Part shown: positions 25,448 through 33,685 of the stretch, one piece after another
Layout: every line of letters begins with the position of its first letter
How positions within the stretch are numbered: position 1 is the stretch's first letter
Assembly: GCA_910588825.1 (NCBI GenBank)
Contig: CAJURF010000003.1
Coordinates: 1 to 64,000 of the forward strand
Length of the DNA: 64,000 nucleotides
Direction of reading: 5' to 3'
DNA from: an uncultured Lachnospiraceae bacterium
GTDB lineage: Bacteria; Bacillota; Clostridia; Lachnospirales; Lachnospiraceae
The notes under the pieces: generated by a model
The model's database searches: none
Told to the model about the DNA's origin: nothing
The model's input: only the letters and a program-made list of their open reading frames with translations
Program-made: the position numbers and the translations under genes

Positions 25448-26965
25448 TCAAACTTGCGATTCCATTTGATAATAATCTTTCAGCCCCTGATAACCAGCCT
25501 CAAACAGACGCTTCTGCCTGTCATATACTTCCTTCTTTCCAGGATCAGGCTCAAATGTCCTTTCCCGTTTCACAAATTGATCTACAACAGAAAAATCATC
25601 AAAGGCTCCCACACCTACACCTGCAATGACCGCCGCGGCAATGGAAGCAGCGCTTTCCACATGGTCCAGCCGATGAAGGGTGACACCCAACACGTCCGCC
25701 AGAATCTGTGCCAGCACATCTCCTTTCGCTCCCCCGCCTGTGAGCACCAGGTCTGTAACCTGTCCTTTCTCCCGCTGGGCTCTCAGAATCAGGTCCAGAT
25801 TCATGGCAACACCCTCCAGCACTGCCCTCACATAATCACATTTTTCATGCTCCATTTTTATGCCCAGAAAGCTCCCCGAAGTGTCCGGATTCCATCTGGG
25901 GCTGCGCTCACCCAGCAGATAGGGGAGAAATACCAGCCCTTTGGCTCCTGCAGGAGACTCCATTACCATCTGGTTCATTACCTCATAAACCGATTGCCCC
26001 TGTTGTACCGCCTTCCTTTCTTCCTCTTGGCAGAGGGCATTTCTGATATAAGAATAAGAACTGCCTGCTGCCTGCATAGTCCCGCAGGGCATGTATTTCC
26101 CCTGAATCACATGTCCAAAGCAGATCAGGGTCTTATTCTTGTCCAGAAATACCTGATCAGATGTCCCTGCAATCCACGCCGATGTGCCAAAAGAAAGAAA
26201 CATCTGCCCATTCTTAATACTTCCCGCACCCAGAGCGGAGCAGGGGCCATCCCCGCCGCCGCACACCACCTTCGTGTTTTTGCTAAGCCCCAGATCCCTG
26301 GCCGCACTTTCTCTCAAAGTCCCAATCACATCACAAGACGCATGAAGTTTTGGCAGCTTTTCCCGCTGGATATTAGCGGCATCCAGTATTTCCTGGGACC
26401 ACTGTCCCTTTTTTAAGTCAAATGCGTCGGTACCGGACGCCTCCGAATAGTCTGTCACAAACTCACCAGTGAGACGGCAGATAATATAGTCCTTTGCCAG
26501 AAGCATTTTATAAGTCTTTTGGTAAATCTCCGGCTCATGGTCCCGGACCCACATCAGCTTCTCAATGCTGTAGCTGGCGCTGACACGATGGCCGTTTAAT
26601 TCATACATCCGGTCAAATCCCACCTTGTCTTCCAGCTGCCCAGCCTGCTCCTGAGCCCGAAGATCCGCCCAGATCATAGCAGGCCGCAGCGCCCTTCCTT
26701 CCCGATCCACCACAATACACGCCTGCATCTGAGAAGAAAAAGAAATCCCCAGCACATCCTCCGGTGCAATTCCCTCAATAATTTTTCTTGTGGCCCCGCA
26801 GACCGCATTCCACCAGTCCTCGGGATTCTGCTGGGCACAATTCTTGCCAAAAAAGTGCACATCATAGGGCACCGTATGGCTTCTGATCAACCTGCCTTCT
26901 GTTGAAAAAAGTGATGCCTTATTACTGGACGTCCCCAGATCATGCGCAATTAAATATTTTCCCAC
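25448..26965 (-). CDS. FGGY-family carbohydrate kinase (xylulokinase-like)
   Basis: 505 residues, the normal length. The N-terminal domain opens HDLGTSSNKASLF (phosphate-binding loop); the FGGY substrate region has ISFSSQMQACIVVD and MIWADLRA; the second domain shows CGGGDGPCSALGAGSI, FGTSAWIAG and VLTGGGAKGDVLAQILADVL. It phosphorylates a ketopentose, ketohexose or polyol. The neighbouring zinc dehydrogenase, aldo-keto reductase and transaldolase favour a pentitol or hexitol pathway through a ketose phosphate. The choice of xylulose over ribulose or another sugar cannot be read. Confidence 0.9.
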   Translation of the reverse strand: MGKYLIAHDLGTSSNKASLFSTEGRLIRSHTVPYDVHFFGKNCAQQNPEDWWNAVCGATRKIIEGIAPEDVLGISFSSQMQACIVVDREGRALRPAMIWADLRAQEQAGQLEDKVGFDRMYELNGHRVSASYSIEKLMWVRDHEPEIYQKTYKMLLAKDYIICRLTGEFVTDYSEASGTDAFDLKKGQWSQEILDAANIQREKLPKLHASCDVIGTLRESAARDLGLSKNTKVVCGGGDGPCSALGAGSIKNGQMFLSFGTSAWIAGTSDQVFLDKNKTLICFGHVIQGKYMPCGTMQAAGSSYSYIRNALCQEEERKAVQQGQSVYEVMNQMVMESPAGAKGLVFLPYLLGERSPRWNPDTSGSFLGIKMEHEKCDYVRAVLEGVAMNLDLILRAQREKGQVTDLVLTGGGAKGDVLAQILADVLGVTLHRLDHVESAASIAAAVIAGVGVGAFDDFSVVDQFVKRERTFEPDPGKKEVYDRQKRLFEAGYQGLKDYYQMESQV

Positions 26966-26981
26966 GTCAGCCCTTCCTTCT

Positions 26982-27371
26982 TTACAGCCATTTGTCCTTT
27001 ATCTCCTTTTCTAATATCTCAAACAATAGAAGATATGTTTCCTTAGTCTTTTCAATAATCGCGGCAGCCACCTCTTCATTATAAGAATGGGAAACTTCAT
27101 TGCGTCTGTCAAGAAGTTCCAGCCACCCTTTTTCATCTTGTATCATTCCTGCCTTATATGCCAATTTTATAATCATTTTAGGAGAACCGGTTCTGCCCTC
27201 ATGGTAACCATGACTTTCCAAAACACTTTTCATTGCTTTCCATGCCTGTTCAAAACAAATGGAAAACAAGTTCACAAGTCCTGTCTCAGTCACCACATCA
27301 TATGGCGCTGAATAATTTCTGCAGAGCTTTAAATTCTCAAGAGCAGATGAAAAATTCTCAAATTTTTTCAT
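26982..27371 (-). CDS. HEPN-domain protein of a HEPN-MNT pair (HI0074-like)
   Basis: 129 residues, all helical. It carries the HEPN ribonuclease motif R-x4-H as R90-N-E-V-S-H95, with FSICFEQAWKAMK as the conserved helix of the HI0074 family. In HEPN-MNT modules this protein is the toxin (an RNase), neutralised by AMP added by the MNT partner. It overlaps the MNT gene by 14 bases, and its stop is 16 bases from the FGGY kinase start, so it sits inside the sugar-alcohol operon. Confidence 0.85.
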   Translation of the reverse strand: MKKFENFSSALENLKLCRNYSAPYDVVTETGLVNLFSICFEQAWKAMKSVLESHGYHEGRTGSPKMIIKLAYKAGMIQDEKGWLELLDRRNEVSHSYNEEVAAAIIEKTKETYLLLFEILEKEIKDKWL

Positions 27372-27642
27372 ACAATATAATACCTTCTTTTTCTATGGAA
27401 TCTGACAATGTTTTTGGGACAGGGCCATCCAGGTCCACCACATCGAACATTAAAAGTGTACGGATTTCATCGTCTACTGCCAGACGAAATTCTGTGATAT
27501 CCCCCCCAGAAACAGCCAGGTCAATATCACTGCGTTCTTTATTATCCCCCCGGGCCCTGGACCCAAACAAAATCACCTTACGAATCTTACACTTTTGTGC
27601 GAATCCTATAATCTCCTCCCTGATGCCTGCGTCCAAATTCAT
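27358..27642 (-). CDS. MNT-type minimal nucleotidyltransferase (HEPN partner)
   Basis: 94 residues. The pol-beta nucleotidyltransferase signature is complete: GSRARG (27-32) and SDIDLAV with D39 and D41. The N-terminus VILFGSRARGDNKERSDIDL is typical of MNT antitoxins, which add AMP to a tyrosine on the HEPN toxin. It starts behind AGGAGTGGAG, overlaps the HEPN gene downstream and has a palindromic repeat directly upstream. Confidence 0.88.
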   Translation of the reverse strand: MNLDAGIREEIIGFAQKCKIRKVILFGSRARGDNKERSDIDLAVSGGDITEFRLAVDDEIRTLLMFDVVDLDGPVPKTLSDSIEKEGIILYEKI

Positions 27643-27666
27643 TTACTCCACTCCTAACTTTTTATG

Positions 27667-27723
27667 ATGTACTCTCCAAATCTCTCCTGCGAAATCCGGC
27701 ACAAAGAGATTCCGATAGTACAT
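27667..27723. repeat. 57-bp palindromic repeat (family B), complete copy
   Basis: ATGTACT (27667-27673) pairs with AGTACAT (27717-27723), and inside these AATCTCT pairs with AGAGATT, each arm separated by five unpaired bases. The element fills the gap between the zinc dehydrogenase stop and the MNT gene. The left 24 bases recur with 22 matches at 33609-33632. Confidence 0.7.
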
Positions 27724-28743
27724 TTACGGAATCACAAGATACTTTCCCTTTGCTCTCAGCGCAGGATCACTCAGCACATCTTCCAGCTGTTCCAGCGTGA
27801 TGGTTTTGCACACCATTGACTGTACATCCAGCCGTCCGGAATCAATCAGCTGCAGCGCTCTTTGCTGGGTGCAGGGATTGATGTAAGAGCCCATAATCGT
27901 CAATTCCTTTTGAAAAACCTCAAAGGGCTTCAGACTGATTTGCGCATCCGGTTTCGTCAGCCCATACAGCATCACTTTTCCCCGTTTTCCCGCCAGCTCC
28001 ACTGCCTGCTCCATGGTCCCTGGAAGTCCGGCACATTCAATAACTGTATGAATCCATGTCATTCCCGCCTGCTTTAGACTCCTTTTCACATCCTCCTTCA
28101 ACGGGTCAATACAGATATCCGCTCCCAGCTTCCTGCCCATCCTGCGCTTTTTCTCTGATGGCTCTAAAAGTGCAGTCCTGGAAGCTCCTGCCAGCCTTGC
28201 CAGCTGGAGCATCAGCAGTCCGATCATACCTCCGCCGATGACCACCACCTGTTCCCCAGGTGTGATCTGGCACAAGTCAATGCCGTGGAGACAGCAGGCC
28301 GCAGGCTCTGCCATGGCTCCCTGTTCAAAAGTGGTATGCTCTCCCAGAGCGTATACCTGGCTTTCCCTCACCACGCAGTATTCTGCGAATCCCCCATCCA
28401 CTGTGGTGCCATATCCTGTCATATGTTCACAGAAATGCACCTGCCCGTCCCTGCAGTAACTGCAGCAGCCGCAGTAAGCATTGGGGTCGATGCACACCCG
28501 GTTTCCAATGTGGAATTTCTGCACCTCACACCCAGTCTTGGTAATCACCCCGGAGAACTCATGTCCCAGTATCGTGGGGGGATTTACCTCCGCCGCACCC
28601 TTGTCTCCCTCATAAATATGTACATCGGTTCCGCATACACCGCAGGCTTTTATCTGTATCAGCACTTCTTTCGGCCCTGGGGTGGGAACATGAACCTCCT
28701 CCACCCGCAGGTGGTGTTTCCCATAAAAAACTGCACTTTTCAT
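27724..28743 (-). CDS. Zinc-dependent medium-chain alcohol/polyol dehydrogenase
   Basis: 339 residues. Catalytic zinc residues are C37 (ACGVCGTD) and H61-E62 (LGHEFSG). The structural zinc site is CGCCSYC plus C105 (91-105). The NAD fold has VVVIGGGMIGLLMLQLARLAG. It belongs with sorbitol/threonine-type dehydrogenases that oxidise a secondary alcohol of a polyol to a ketose. It is the first gene of the minus-strand operon and is divergent from the DeoR-type regulator. With the FGGY kinase and aldo-keto reductase it forms a probable sugar-alcohol pathway. Confidence 0.9.
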   Translation of the reverse strand: MKSAVFYGKHHLRVEEVHVPTPGPKEVLIQIKACGVCGTDVHIYEGDKGAAEVNPPTILGHEFSGVITKTGCEVQKFHIGNRVCIDPNAYCGCCSYCRDGQVHFCEHMTGYGTTVDGGFAEYCVVRESQVYALGEHTTFEQGAMAEPAACCLHGIDLCQITPGEQVVVIGGGMIGLLMLQLARLAGASRTALLEPSEKKRRMGRKLGADICIDPLKEDVKRSLKQAGMTWIHTVIECAGLPGTMEQAVELAGKRGKVMLYGLTKPDAQISLKPFEVFQKELTIMGSYINPCTQQRALQLIDSGRLDVQSMVCKTITLEQLEDVLSDPALRAKGKYLVIP

Positions 28744-28883
28744 CCGTCATTTCCTCCGCCCTGCATAAAAAAATTGATACCGTGTCACATGCAAAGTTAA
28801 TTCTTAACAATTCCTATAGGAACTATTCTGTAATTCATTCTACTATAAGAAACTCGATTTGTAAATATATAAAATATTTTTAC

Positions 28884-28932
28884 TTTCGTACGAAACTTAT
28901 TTATTGACATAACAACATCCTTGTGCTAGTAT
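28884..28932 (+). promoter_or_regulatory. DeoR-gene promoter with palindromic operator candidate
   Basis: TTGACA (28904-28909) and TAGTAT (28927-28932) are 17 bases apart. Just upstream, TTTCGTACGAAA (28884-28895) is a perfect 12-bp palindrome. DeoR-family operators often contain TTTCG half sites, so this may control both divergent units. Confidence 0.5.
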
Positions 28933-28994
28933 ATCATATGATTAAAGCGTCATTTAACGGGCTGATCATCATACCAAAATACAGGAGGATGCTC

Positions 28995-29750
28995 ATGAAA
29001 GTCATGAAAGAACGGCACACTGCACTTCTTGAATACGTTACAAAACACGGAAAGACCGAAGTCGCTGTCCTGGCCGAGTATCTTCATACCTCAAAAGTAA
29101 CTGTGCGCAAAGATCTGGAATACTTATCAGAACGGGGAATTATAAAAAGGGAACGGGGCTATGCAGTGCCCAACAGCCCTGGAGATATTAATTACAGAAT
29201 GGCCTTTCATCTGGACACCAAACAGAGAATCGCCAAAGCGGCAGCCGCATGTGTTCAGGACGGTGAGACCCTGATGATCGAATCCGGTTCCACCTGTGCT
29301 CTGTTTGCCGAAGAACTGGCAAAGACAAAACAAAACATCACGATCATAACAAATTCCATGTACCTTGCAGGATACATAAGCTCATACACCAACATTCAGC
29401 TGATCCTCCTGGGCGGAACGCTGCAGCCACACGGCCAGTCACTGGTTGGCCCGCTGACCAAAAGCGCCGCTGCATCCTTTCATGTGGACAAGATTTTCAC
29501 CGGAACAGACGGCTATTCCCGCACCTATGGTTTTACAGGAGAAGACTTGATACGTTCCGATACTTTAAGTGCCTTGATTGCCTCTGCTGACCACACTTAT
29601 GTGCTGGCAGGCTCTGAAAAGTTCACCCAGCCAGGTTCCGTTTACTTTCTGAAACTGGAGGATGTATACCAGATTATCACAGACGACAAAATTGCACCAT
29701 CTGAAAAAGATTTCCTGGAAAAACAGGGAATCACCGTAACCATCGCCTGA
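28995..29750 (+). CDS. DeoR/GlpR-family transcriptional regulator
   Basis: 251 residues; the ATG at 28995 follows AGGAGG at good distance (a frame extends 24 codons upstream). The N-terminal winged helix is typical: LAEYLHTSKVTVRKDLEYL and RERGYAVPN. The C-terminal sugar-phosphate sensor has MIESGSTCALFAEEL, LGGTLQPHGQSLVGPL and KIFTGTDGYS. Family members repress sugar catabolic operons until a phosphorylated sugar binds. Targets are probably the divergent dehydrogenase/kinase operon and the transaldolase gene 47 bases downstream. Confidence 0.92.
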   Translation: MKVMKERHTALLEYVTKHGKTEVAVLAEYLHTSKVTVRKDLEYLSERGIIKRERGYAVPNSPGDINYRMAFHLDTKQRIAKAAAACVQDGETLMIESGSTCALFAEELAKTKQNITIITNSMYLAGYISSYTNIQLILLGGTLQPHGQSLVGPLTKSAAASFHVDKIFTGTDGYSRTYGFTGEDLIRSDTLSALIASADHTYVLAGSEKFTQPGSVYFLKLEDVYQIITDDKIAPSEKDFLEKQGITVTIA

Positions 29751-29797
29751 AATATACAAATCAATAAAAACGCACTGACTATTTTAGGAGGTTTTCA

Positions 29798-30475
29798 ATG
29801 AAATACTTATTAGACACAGCCAGCCTTGCTGACATCACACGTTTCTGCGATATTTTTCCCATTGCGGGAGTAACATCCAACCCTTCTATTGTAAAAAAAG
29901 AAGGGAAAATCAACTTTTTCGCCCACATGAATGAAATCCGTTCCATCATCGGCCCAGAACGTCCTCTCCATATACAGGTAACAGCCCTGGATACCGAAGG
30001 GATGATCCGGGACGCTGACACTCTTCTCACAAAAATAGACGCGGATGTCTATGTAAAAGTTCCGGTAACTTTAGAAGGCATCCGCGCCATCAAAAAGCTC
30101 AAAGCTCAAAACGTCCATGTAACCGGCACTGCCATTTACAGCAGCCAGCAGGGTTTTCTGGCCATGGAGGCAGGCGCCGACTGTATAGCGCCCTATTTCA
30201 ACCGCATGGAAAATATGGGGCTGAATTCAGAGGAGATCATCGCTGCACTGGCAGAGATGATTCAGCTTTATCACTATCCCACCGAAATCCTGGCAGCCAG
30301 CTTCAAAAATGCCGGACAGATAGACCGGGCTTTCCTTGCCGGCGCCCATACAGCCACCATGGACCCCTCCATCTTAGAAGCAGCTCTCACACAGCCTCAT
30401 ATCACCAATGCAGTAGACGCTTTTGATGCAGACTGGAAATGTATTTTCGGTGAAAAAACATTGGCGGATTTATAA
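29798..30475 (+). CDS. Transaldolase / fructose-6-phosphate aldolase family protein
   Basis: 225 residues, the short TalC/FsaA class. The Schiff-base lysine is K87 in DADVYVKVPV; other conserved parts are MKYLLDTASL, GVTSNPSIV, HVTGTAIYSSQQG, ILAASFKN and GAHTATMDP. A strong AGGAGG site precedes the ATG. It splits or rearranges ketose phosphates. Being co-directional with the DeoR regulator, it likely handles the ketose phosphate made by the FGGY kinase. Similar short transaldolases also serve sulfosugar breakdown in gut Firmicutes, but no other gene of that route is adjacent. Confidence 0.9.
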   Translation: MKYLLDTASLADITRFCDIFPIAGVTSNPSIVKKEGKINFFAHMNEIRSIIGPERPLHIQVTALDTEGMIRDADTLLTKIDADVYVKVPVTLEGIRAIKKLKAQNVHVTGTAIYSSQQGFLAMEAGADCIAPYFNRMENMGLNSEEIIAALAEMIQLYHYPTEILAASFKNAGQIDRAFLAGAHTATMDPSILEAALTQPHITNAVDAFDADWKCIFGEKTLADL

Positions 30476-30502
30476 AAACCAGTGCGGCAAAGCATAAATA
30501 GA

Positions 30503-31438
30503 TCAATCACTAAACAACGGAGTCGATAAATACCGGTCACCCGAATCGGGAAGCAGGGCAACAATGGTTTTACCTGTATTCTCCGGCCTGCCTGCAAGGA
30601 CAGACGCCGCTTTCAGCGCTGCGCCGGAAGAAATCCCCACTAAAATCCCCTCGCTGACTGCAAATGCCTTCCCTTCTGCAAATGCATCGTCATCCTCGAC
30701 GGTGATAATCTCATCATAGATATCCGTATTCAACACTTCCGGGACGAACCCTGCCCCGATTCCCTGGATTTTATGGGGGCCGGCTTCTCCCCTGGAGAGT
30801 ACAGGACTTCCTGACGGTTCCACTGCCACAATCTGGATGTTTGGATTTTTTTCTTTAAGATACTCACCAACACCGGTAATTGTACCGCCGGTCCCCACAC
30901 ATGCCACAAAGATATCCATGCGGCCCCCTGTCTGTTCCCATATTTCCGGCCCTGTTGACTCCCTATGTACGGCAGAATTTGCAGGGTTCACAAATTGCCC
31001 TAAAATCACCGCCCCGGGAATTTCCTCCGCCAATTCTTCCGCCTTTGCAATGGCGCCTTTCATCCCTTTTGCCCCTTCTGTGAGAACAATCTCCGCCCCA
31101 TAGGCTTTCAGAAGATTTCTCCGCTCCACACTCATGGTATCCGGCATGGTGAAAATGGCCCGGCATCCTTTCGCCGCCGCCACTGAGGCAATGCCGATTC
31201 CCGTATTCCCACTGGTGGGCTCAATAATAACGGCTCCCTCTTTTAAAATACCTTTCCTCTGTGCATCCTCAATCATGGCCAGCGCAGTCCGGTCCTTCAC
31301 AGAACCTGCCGGATTCAGATATTCCAGTTTCGCAAGGATCACAGTATTTGTGATACCTGCCTTCCTGGTATATCCATTCAGTTTCAACATGGGCGTCCTT
31401 CCGATCAATTCTAATGCGCTCTCTTTTATCTGTGTCAT
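30503..31438 (-). CDS. cysK: Cysteine synthase A (O-acetylserine sulfhydrylase)
   Basis: 311 residues. I placed the start at the ATG at 31438, behind GGAGGG, since the protein then begins MTQIKESALELIGRTPMLKL as CysK proteins do; the frame runs 34 codons further. The PLP lysine is K48 in NPAGSVKDRTA. Other signatures are EPTSGNTGIG, MPDTMSVERR, FVNPANSAVH, ACVGTGGTITGVG and GISSGAAL. It makes cysteine from O-acetylserine and sulfide. It stands alone, with a long upstream region that contains an inverted repeat. Confidence 0.95.
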   Translation of the reverse strand: MTQIKESALELIGRTPMLKLNGYTRKAGITNTVILAKLEYLNPAGSVKDRTALAMIEDAQRKGILKEGAVIIEPTSGNTGIGIASVAAAKGCRAIFTMPDTMSVERRNLLKAYGAEIVLTEGAKGMKGAIAKAEELAEEIPGAVILGQFVNPANSAVHRESTGPEIWEQTGGRMDIFVACVGTGGTITGVGEYLKEKNPNIQIVAVEPSGSPVLSRGEAGPHKIQGIGAGFVPEVLNTDIYDEIITVEDDDAFAEGKAFAVSEGILVGISSGAALKAASVLAGRPENTGKTIVALLPDSGDRYLSTPLFSD

Positions 31439-31500
31439 TGGCAATCCCTCCATATGCAATCTATATTCAGTTATTTTTCTATAGTTTCTTATACCCGCGA

Positions 31501-31558
31501 GCCAAATGATTTGCCAGCAAGTCTTCACTATTTCAAGCAAAACAGCAAATCATTTGGC
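31501..31558. repeat. Inverted repeat upstream of cysK
   Basis: GCCAAATGATTTGC (31501-31514) and GCAAATCATTTGGC (31545-31558) are perfect 14-bp inverted repeats with a 30-base loop, 63 bases from the cysK start. It could be a leader hairpin or a small dispersed repeat. Confidence 0.6.
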
Positions 31559-31778
31559 AAATACGTATGCTCTTGAGTATAGATTATTCTCGGAAAATCC
31601 ACCTGAAAGCATATACTAAAGATTTTCCAAAATTTCTTTATCTATTCTAAACCACCTCTTTATAAAAAGTAAACCATAATTTTTAAGCATACGGCAATAT
31701 GGTTTTCACTATTATGCACAATATATCATCTGCCAGATATGAAACGCGGGAATTTTTCTGTACAAACTTCCAAAAAAC

Positions 31779-31808
31779 TTGACATTTCTATCGAAAAATT
31801 ATTATAAT
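31779..31808 (+). promoter_or_regulatory. Promoter of the second UroD-like gene
   Basis: TTGACA (31779-31784) and TATAAT (31803-31808) with an 18-base spacer. The start codon is 29 bases downstream of the -10 box and is preceded by AGGAGG. Confidence 0.65.
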
Positions 31809-31836
31809 TATAACAAAAATTCAGGAGGTACTTGCT

Positions 31837-32874
31837 ATGTTAACTGCAAAACAGAATCTGCAGGAAGTAATACGCGGAGGAAACCCAGAACGTTACGTCA
31901 ACCAATATGAGGCTATCCAGCTTATGTTCCACCCTTATATTATGCATTCCAATGCGCTGCTGGCGCCGGGACAGGAAAACGTGGTAAACGCCTGGGGCGT
32001 CACAAATTCTTTCCCTCAGGGAACACCTGGCGCATTCCCGGTACATACCCCGGAAAAAATCGTAGTCAAAGACATTGAGCACTGGCGTGATTATGTTCAT
32101 GCCCCCTCTCTGAAATTTTCTCAGGAGGAATGGGACAATTTCAAAGCACAGTACGACGCGGTGGACGGGACGCAGAGCTATAAAGCATCCTTTATCGCTC
32201 CTGGTATTTTCGAACAGACCCACCATCTCTGTGAAATACAAAATGCTTTGATGTATTACATCACCAACCCGGATGAGATGCACGACCTGATCAAATATCT
32301 GACAGAGTGGGAGCTGGAACTGGCTGAAGGAATCTGCTCAAACCTGCATCCCGACGCAATTCTGCACCACGATGACTGGGGTGGTGAAAAGAGTACTTTC
32401 ATGAGCCCGGATATGTTTGCAGAATTTTTCCTGGATTCCTACAAAGAAATTTATAAGTATTATCATGACCACGGAGTGGAACTGATTGTCCACCACGCTG
32501 ACAGCTATGCCGCAACACTGGTTCCCTATATGATTGAAATGGGCATTGATATCTGGCAGGGCTGCATGGAATCCAACAACGTACCGGAGCTGATCAAAAA
32601 ATATGGCGGCCAGATTTCATTCATGGGCGACATTGACAACAAATCTATGGATTTCGAAGGCTGGACTCGTGAAGACTGCGCAAAGGCAGCACGTAAAGCC
32701 GTAGAAGAATGCGGAACCAAATACTTTATCCCCTGTATCACCCAGGGAGGACCCGGCTCCACATATCCCGGCGCCTATGCTGTGCTGGCTGAAGAAATCG
32801 ACAAACTCAGCGTAGAGAAATTCGGCATCAAACCTGAGGATATCACCCGCCTGCCGCTGCAGGTTATTTTCTAA
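31837..32874 (+). CDS. UroD-family protein, atypical probable methyltransferase
   Basis: 345 residues, TIM-barrel UroD family (HDDWGGEKSTFMSPDMF and FFLDSYKEIYKYYHDHG are typical of its methyltransferase branch). At the place of the zinc motif H-x-C-G it has VHHADSYAATLV (218-229): the His is kept but Cys is replaced by Asp. That change is seen in some UroD-like O-demethylase and substrate-activating branches, as far as I recall. Its metal site therefore differs from the other UroD protein in this window (16683-17678). It has a strong promoter and is probably monocistronic. The methyl donor is unknown. Confidence 0.78.
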   Translation: MLTAKQNLQEVIRGGNPERYVNQYEAIQLMFHPYIMHSNALLAPGQENVVNAWGVTNSFPQGTPGAFPVHTPEKIVVKDIEHWRDYVHAPSLKFSQEEWDNFKAQYDAVDGTQSYKASFIAPGIFEQTHHLCEIQNALMYYITNPDEMHDLIKYLTEWELELAEGICSNLHPDAILHHDDWGGEKSTFMSPDMFAEFFLDSYKEIYKYYHDHGVELIVHHADSYAATLVPYMIEMGIDIWQGCMESNNVPELIKKYGGQISFMGDIDNKSMDFEGWTREDCAKAARKAVEECGTKYFIPCITQGGPGSTYPGAYAVLAEEIDKLSVEKFGIKPEDITRLPLQVIF

Positions 32875-32889
32875 GAAAGTCCTGTATGA

Positions 32890-32914
32890 AAGAATCCTGC
32901 TGTGCAGGATTCTT
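32890..32914. terminator. Hairpin after the UroD-like gene
   Basis: AAGAATCCTGC (32890-32900) and GCAGGATTCTT (32904-32914) form an 11-bp stem with a TGT loop. There is no T run behind it on the plus strand, so termination would be weak. Confidence 0.5.
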
Positions 32915-32940
32915 CCGCCTGCGGCGGGCCGTCACCGGTG

Positions 32941-33582
32941 CTAAAACCGAATAAATGGACTTCCAGTAAGCTGCAGCCCTGCCGCATCCGCCAGCTGATA
33001 CATCCCTTCCGTTGCAATGGTGGCAATGCTCTCCTCATGATTAAAATCCGTGGCACTGCTGTCAAATAACAGGTTGGCCTGAGCCGGAAATTCCTCATCT
33101 GCATCCCAGAAATTCAACCGTACCGGAATACATTCAAATGCTTTTAAAAGAAATCCCGACGCTGACACCCGCTCTCCCCGCAGACTTTTCACTGCCCGCT
33201 CCAGAAGTTCTTCCTTTCCGGAAAATGTCAGGGCAATAGGCTGTAAAATACCTTTCTTGAACGCCGCCTCAAAGGGTGAAGCGCCTTTCAATTCCTGATA
33301 GGGAACCCATTTCCCAGTATGTACCCCATTCTGTGCCGCATGCCAGAAAAGTGTATAAATATTCATCTTAGGCATGGCATCCACCGGTTTATTGTCCGAA
33401 GACACACAGATTCTCCCATCCTTCCTGTCAACTGTAAACAACCTTCCGAAATGCCACAATTCCAGCTTTTCTTCCGTTAAATGAATCTCCGGAAGCCGCC
33501 TGCATATATCCTCCTGGTCCATTGTCAGAAACGTCTTCCTCCACTCTTCACATTGTCTCTCATAGTTAGAAGTATACTCCAT
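32941..33582 (-). CDS. DUF3786-like protein
   Basis: 213 residues. The start at 33582 follows GGAGG at about 12 bases; the frame continues upstream through unrelated repeat sequence, so the long version is rejected. Features matching DUF3786 as I remember it are RRLPEIHLTEEKLELWHFG, MNIYTLFWHAAQNG, ASPFEAAF and a C-terminal DEEFPAQANLLFDSSATDF. In other anaerobes such proteins occur near corrinoid-dependent methyl-transfer genes. Here the gene is convergent with a UroD-type methyltransferase gene, which agrees with that. No catalytic residues are known. Confidence 0.65.
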   Translation of the reverse strand: MEYTSNYERQCEEWRKTFLTMDQEDICRRLPEIHLTEEKLELWHFGRLFTVDRKDGRICVSSDNKPVDAMPKMNIYTLFWHAAQNGVHTGKWVPYQELKGASPFEAAFKKGILQPIALTFSGKEELLERAVKSLRGERVSASGFLLKAFECIPVRLNFWDADEEFPAQANLLFDSSATDFNHEESIATIATEGMYQLADAAGLQLTGSPFIRF

Positions 33583-33608
33583 GTTCCCTGTGACCTCCTC
33601 TCTCTTAT

Positions 33609-33632
33609 ATGTACTCTCGGAATCTCTCCTGC
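33609..33632. repeat. Half copy of palindromic repeat family B
   Basis: 24 bases that match the left arm of the element at 27667-27723 in 22 positions (both read ATGTACTCTC then two variable bases then AATCTCTCCTGC). No second arm is visible. It lies in the leader of the DUF3786-like gene. Confidence 0.6.
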
Positions 33633-33685
33633 ATCTTGACAATCCATAGACGCTCATTTCATAATCAGCGTTTTGTCTCATTACC

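Larger units (their letters stand above)
31439..31836. other. 398-bp intergenic region between cysK and the second UroD-like gene
   Basis: AT-rich and non-coding. It holds a perfect 14-bp inverted repeat (31501-31514 / 31545-31558), a GGAAAATC/GATTTTCC pair (31593-31600 / 31621-31628) that may form another hairpin in the cysK leader, and the promoter of the plus-strand gene. I saw no T-box sequence or riboswitch core. Confidence 0.5.

Noticed and set aside
31439..31836. T-box or SAM/cysteine riboswitch before cysK
   Set aside because: I found no T-box consensus (AGGGTGGxACCGCG) and no recognisable SAM riboswitch core; only plain inverted repeats are present.
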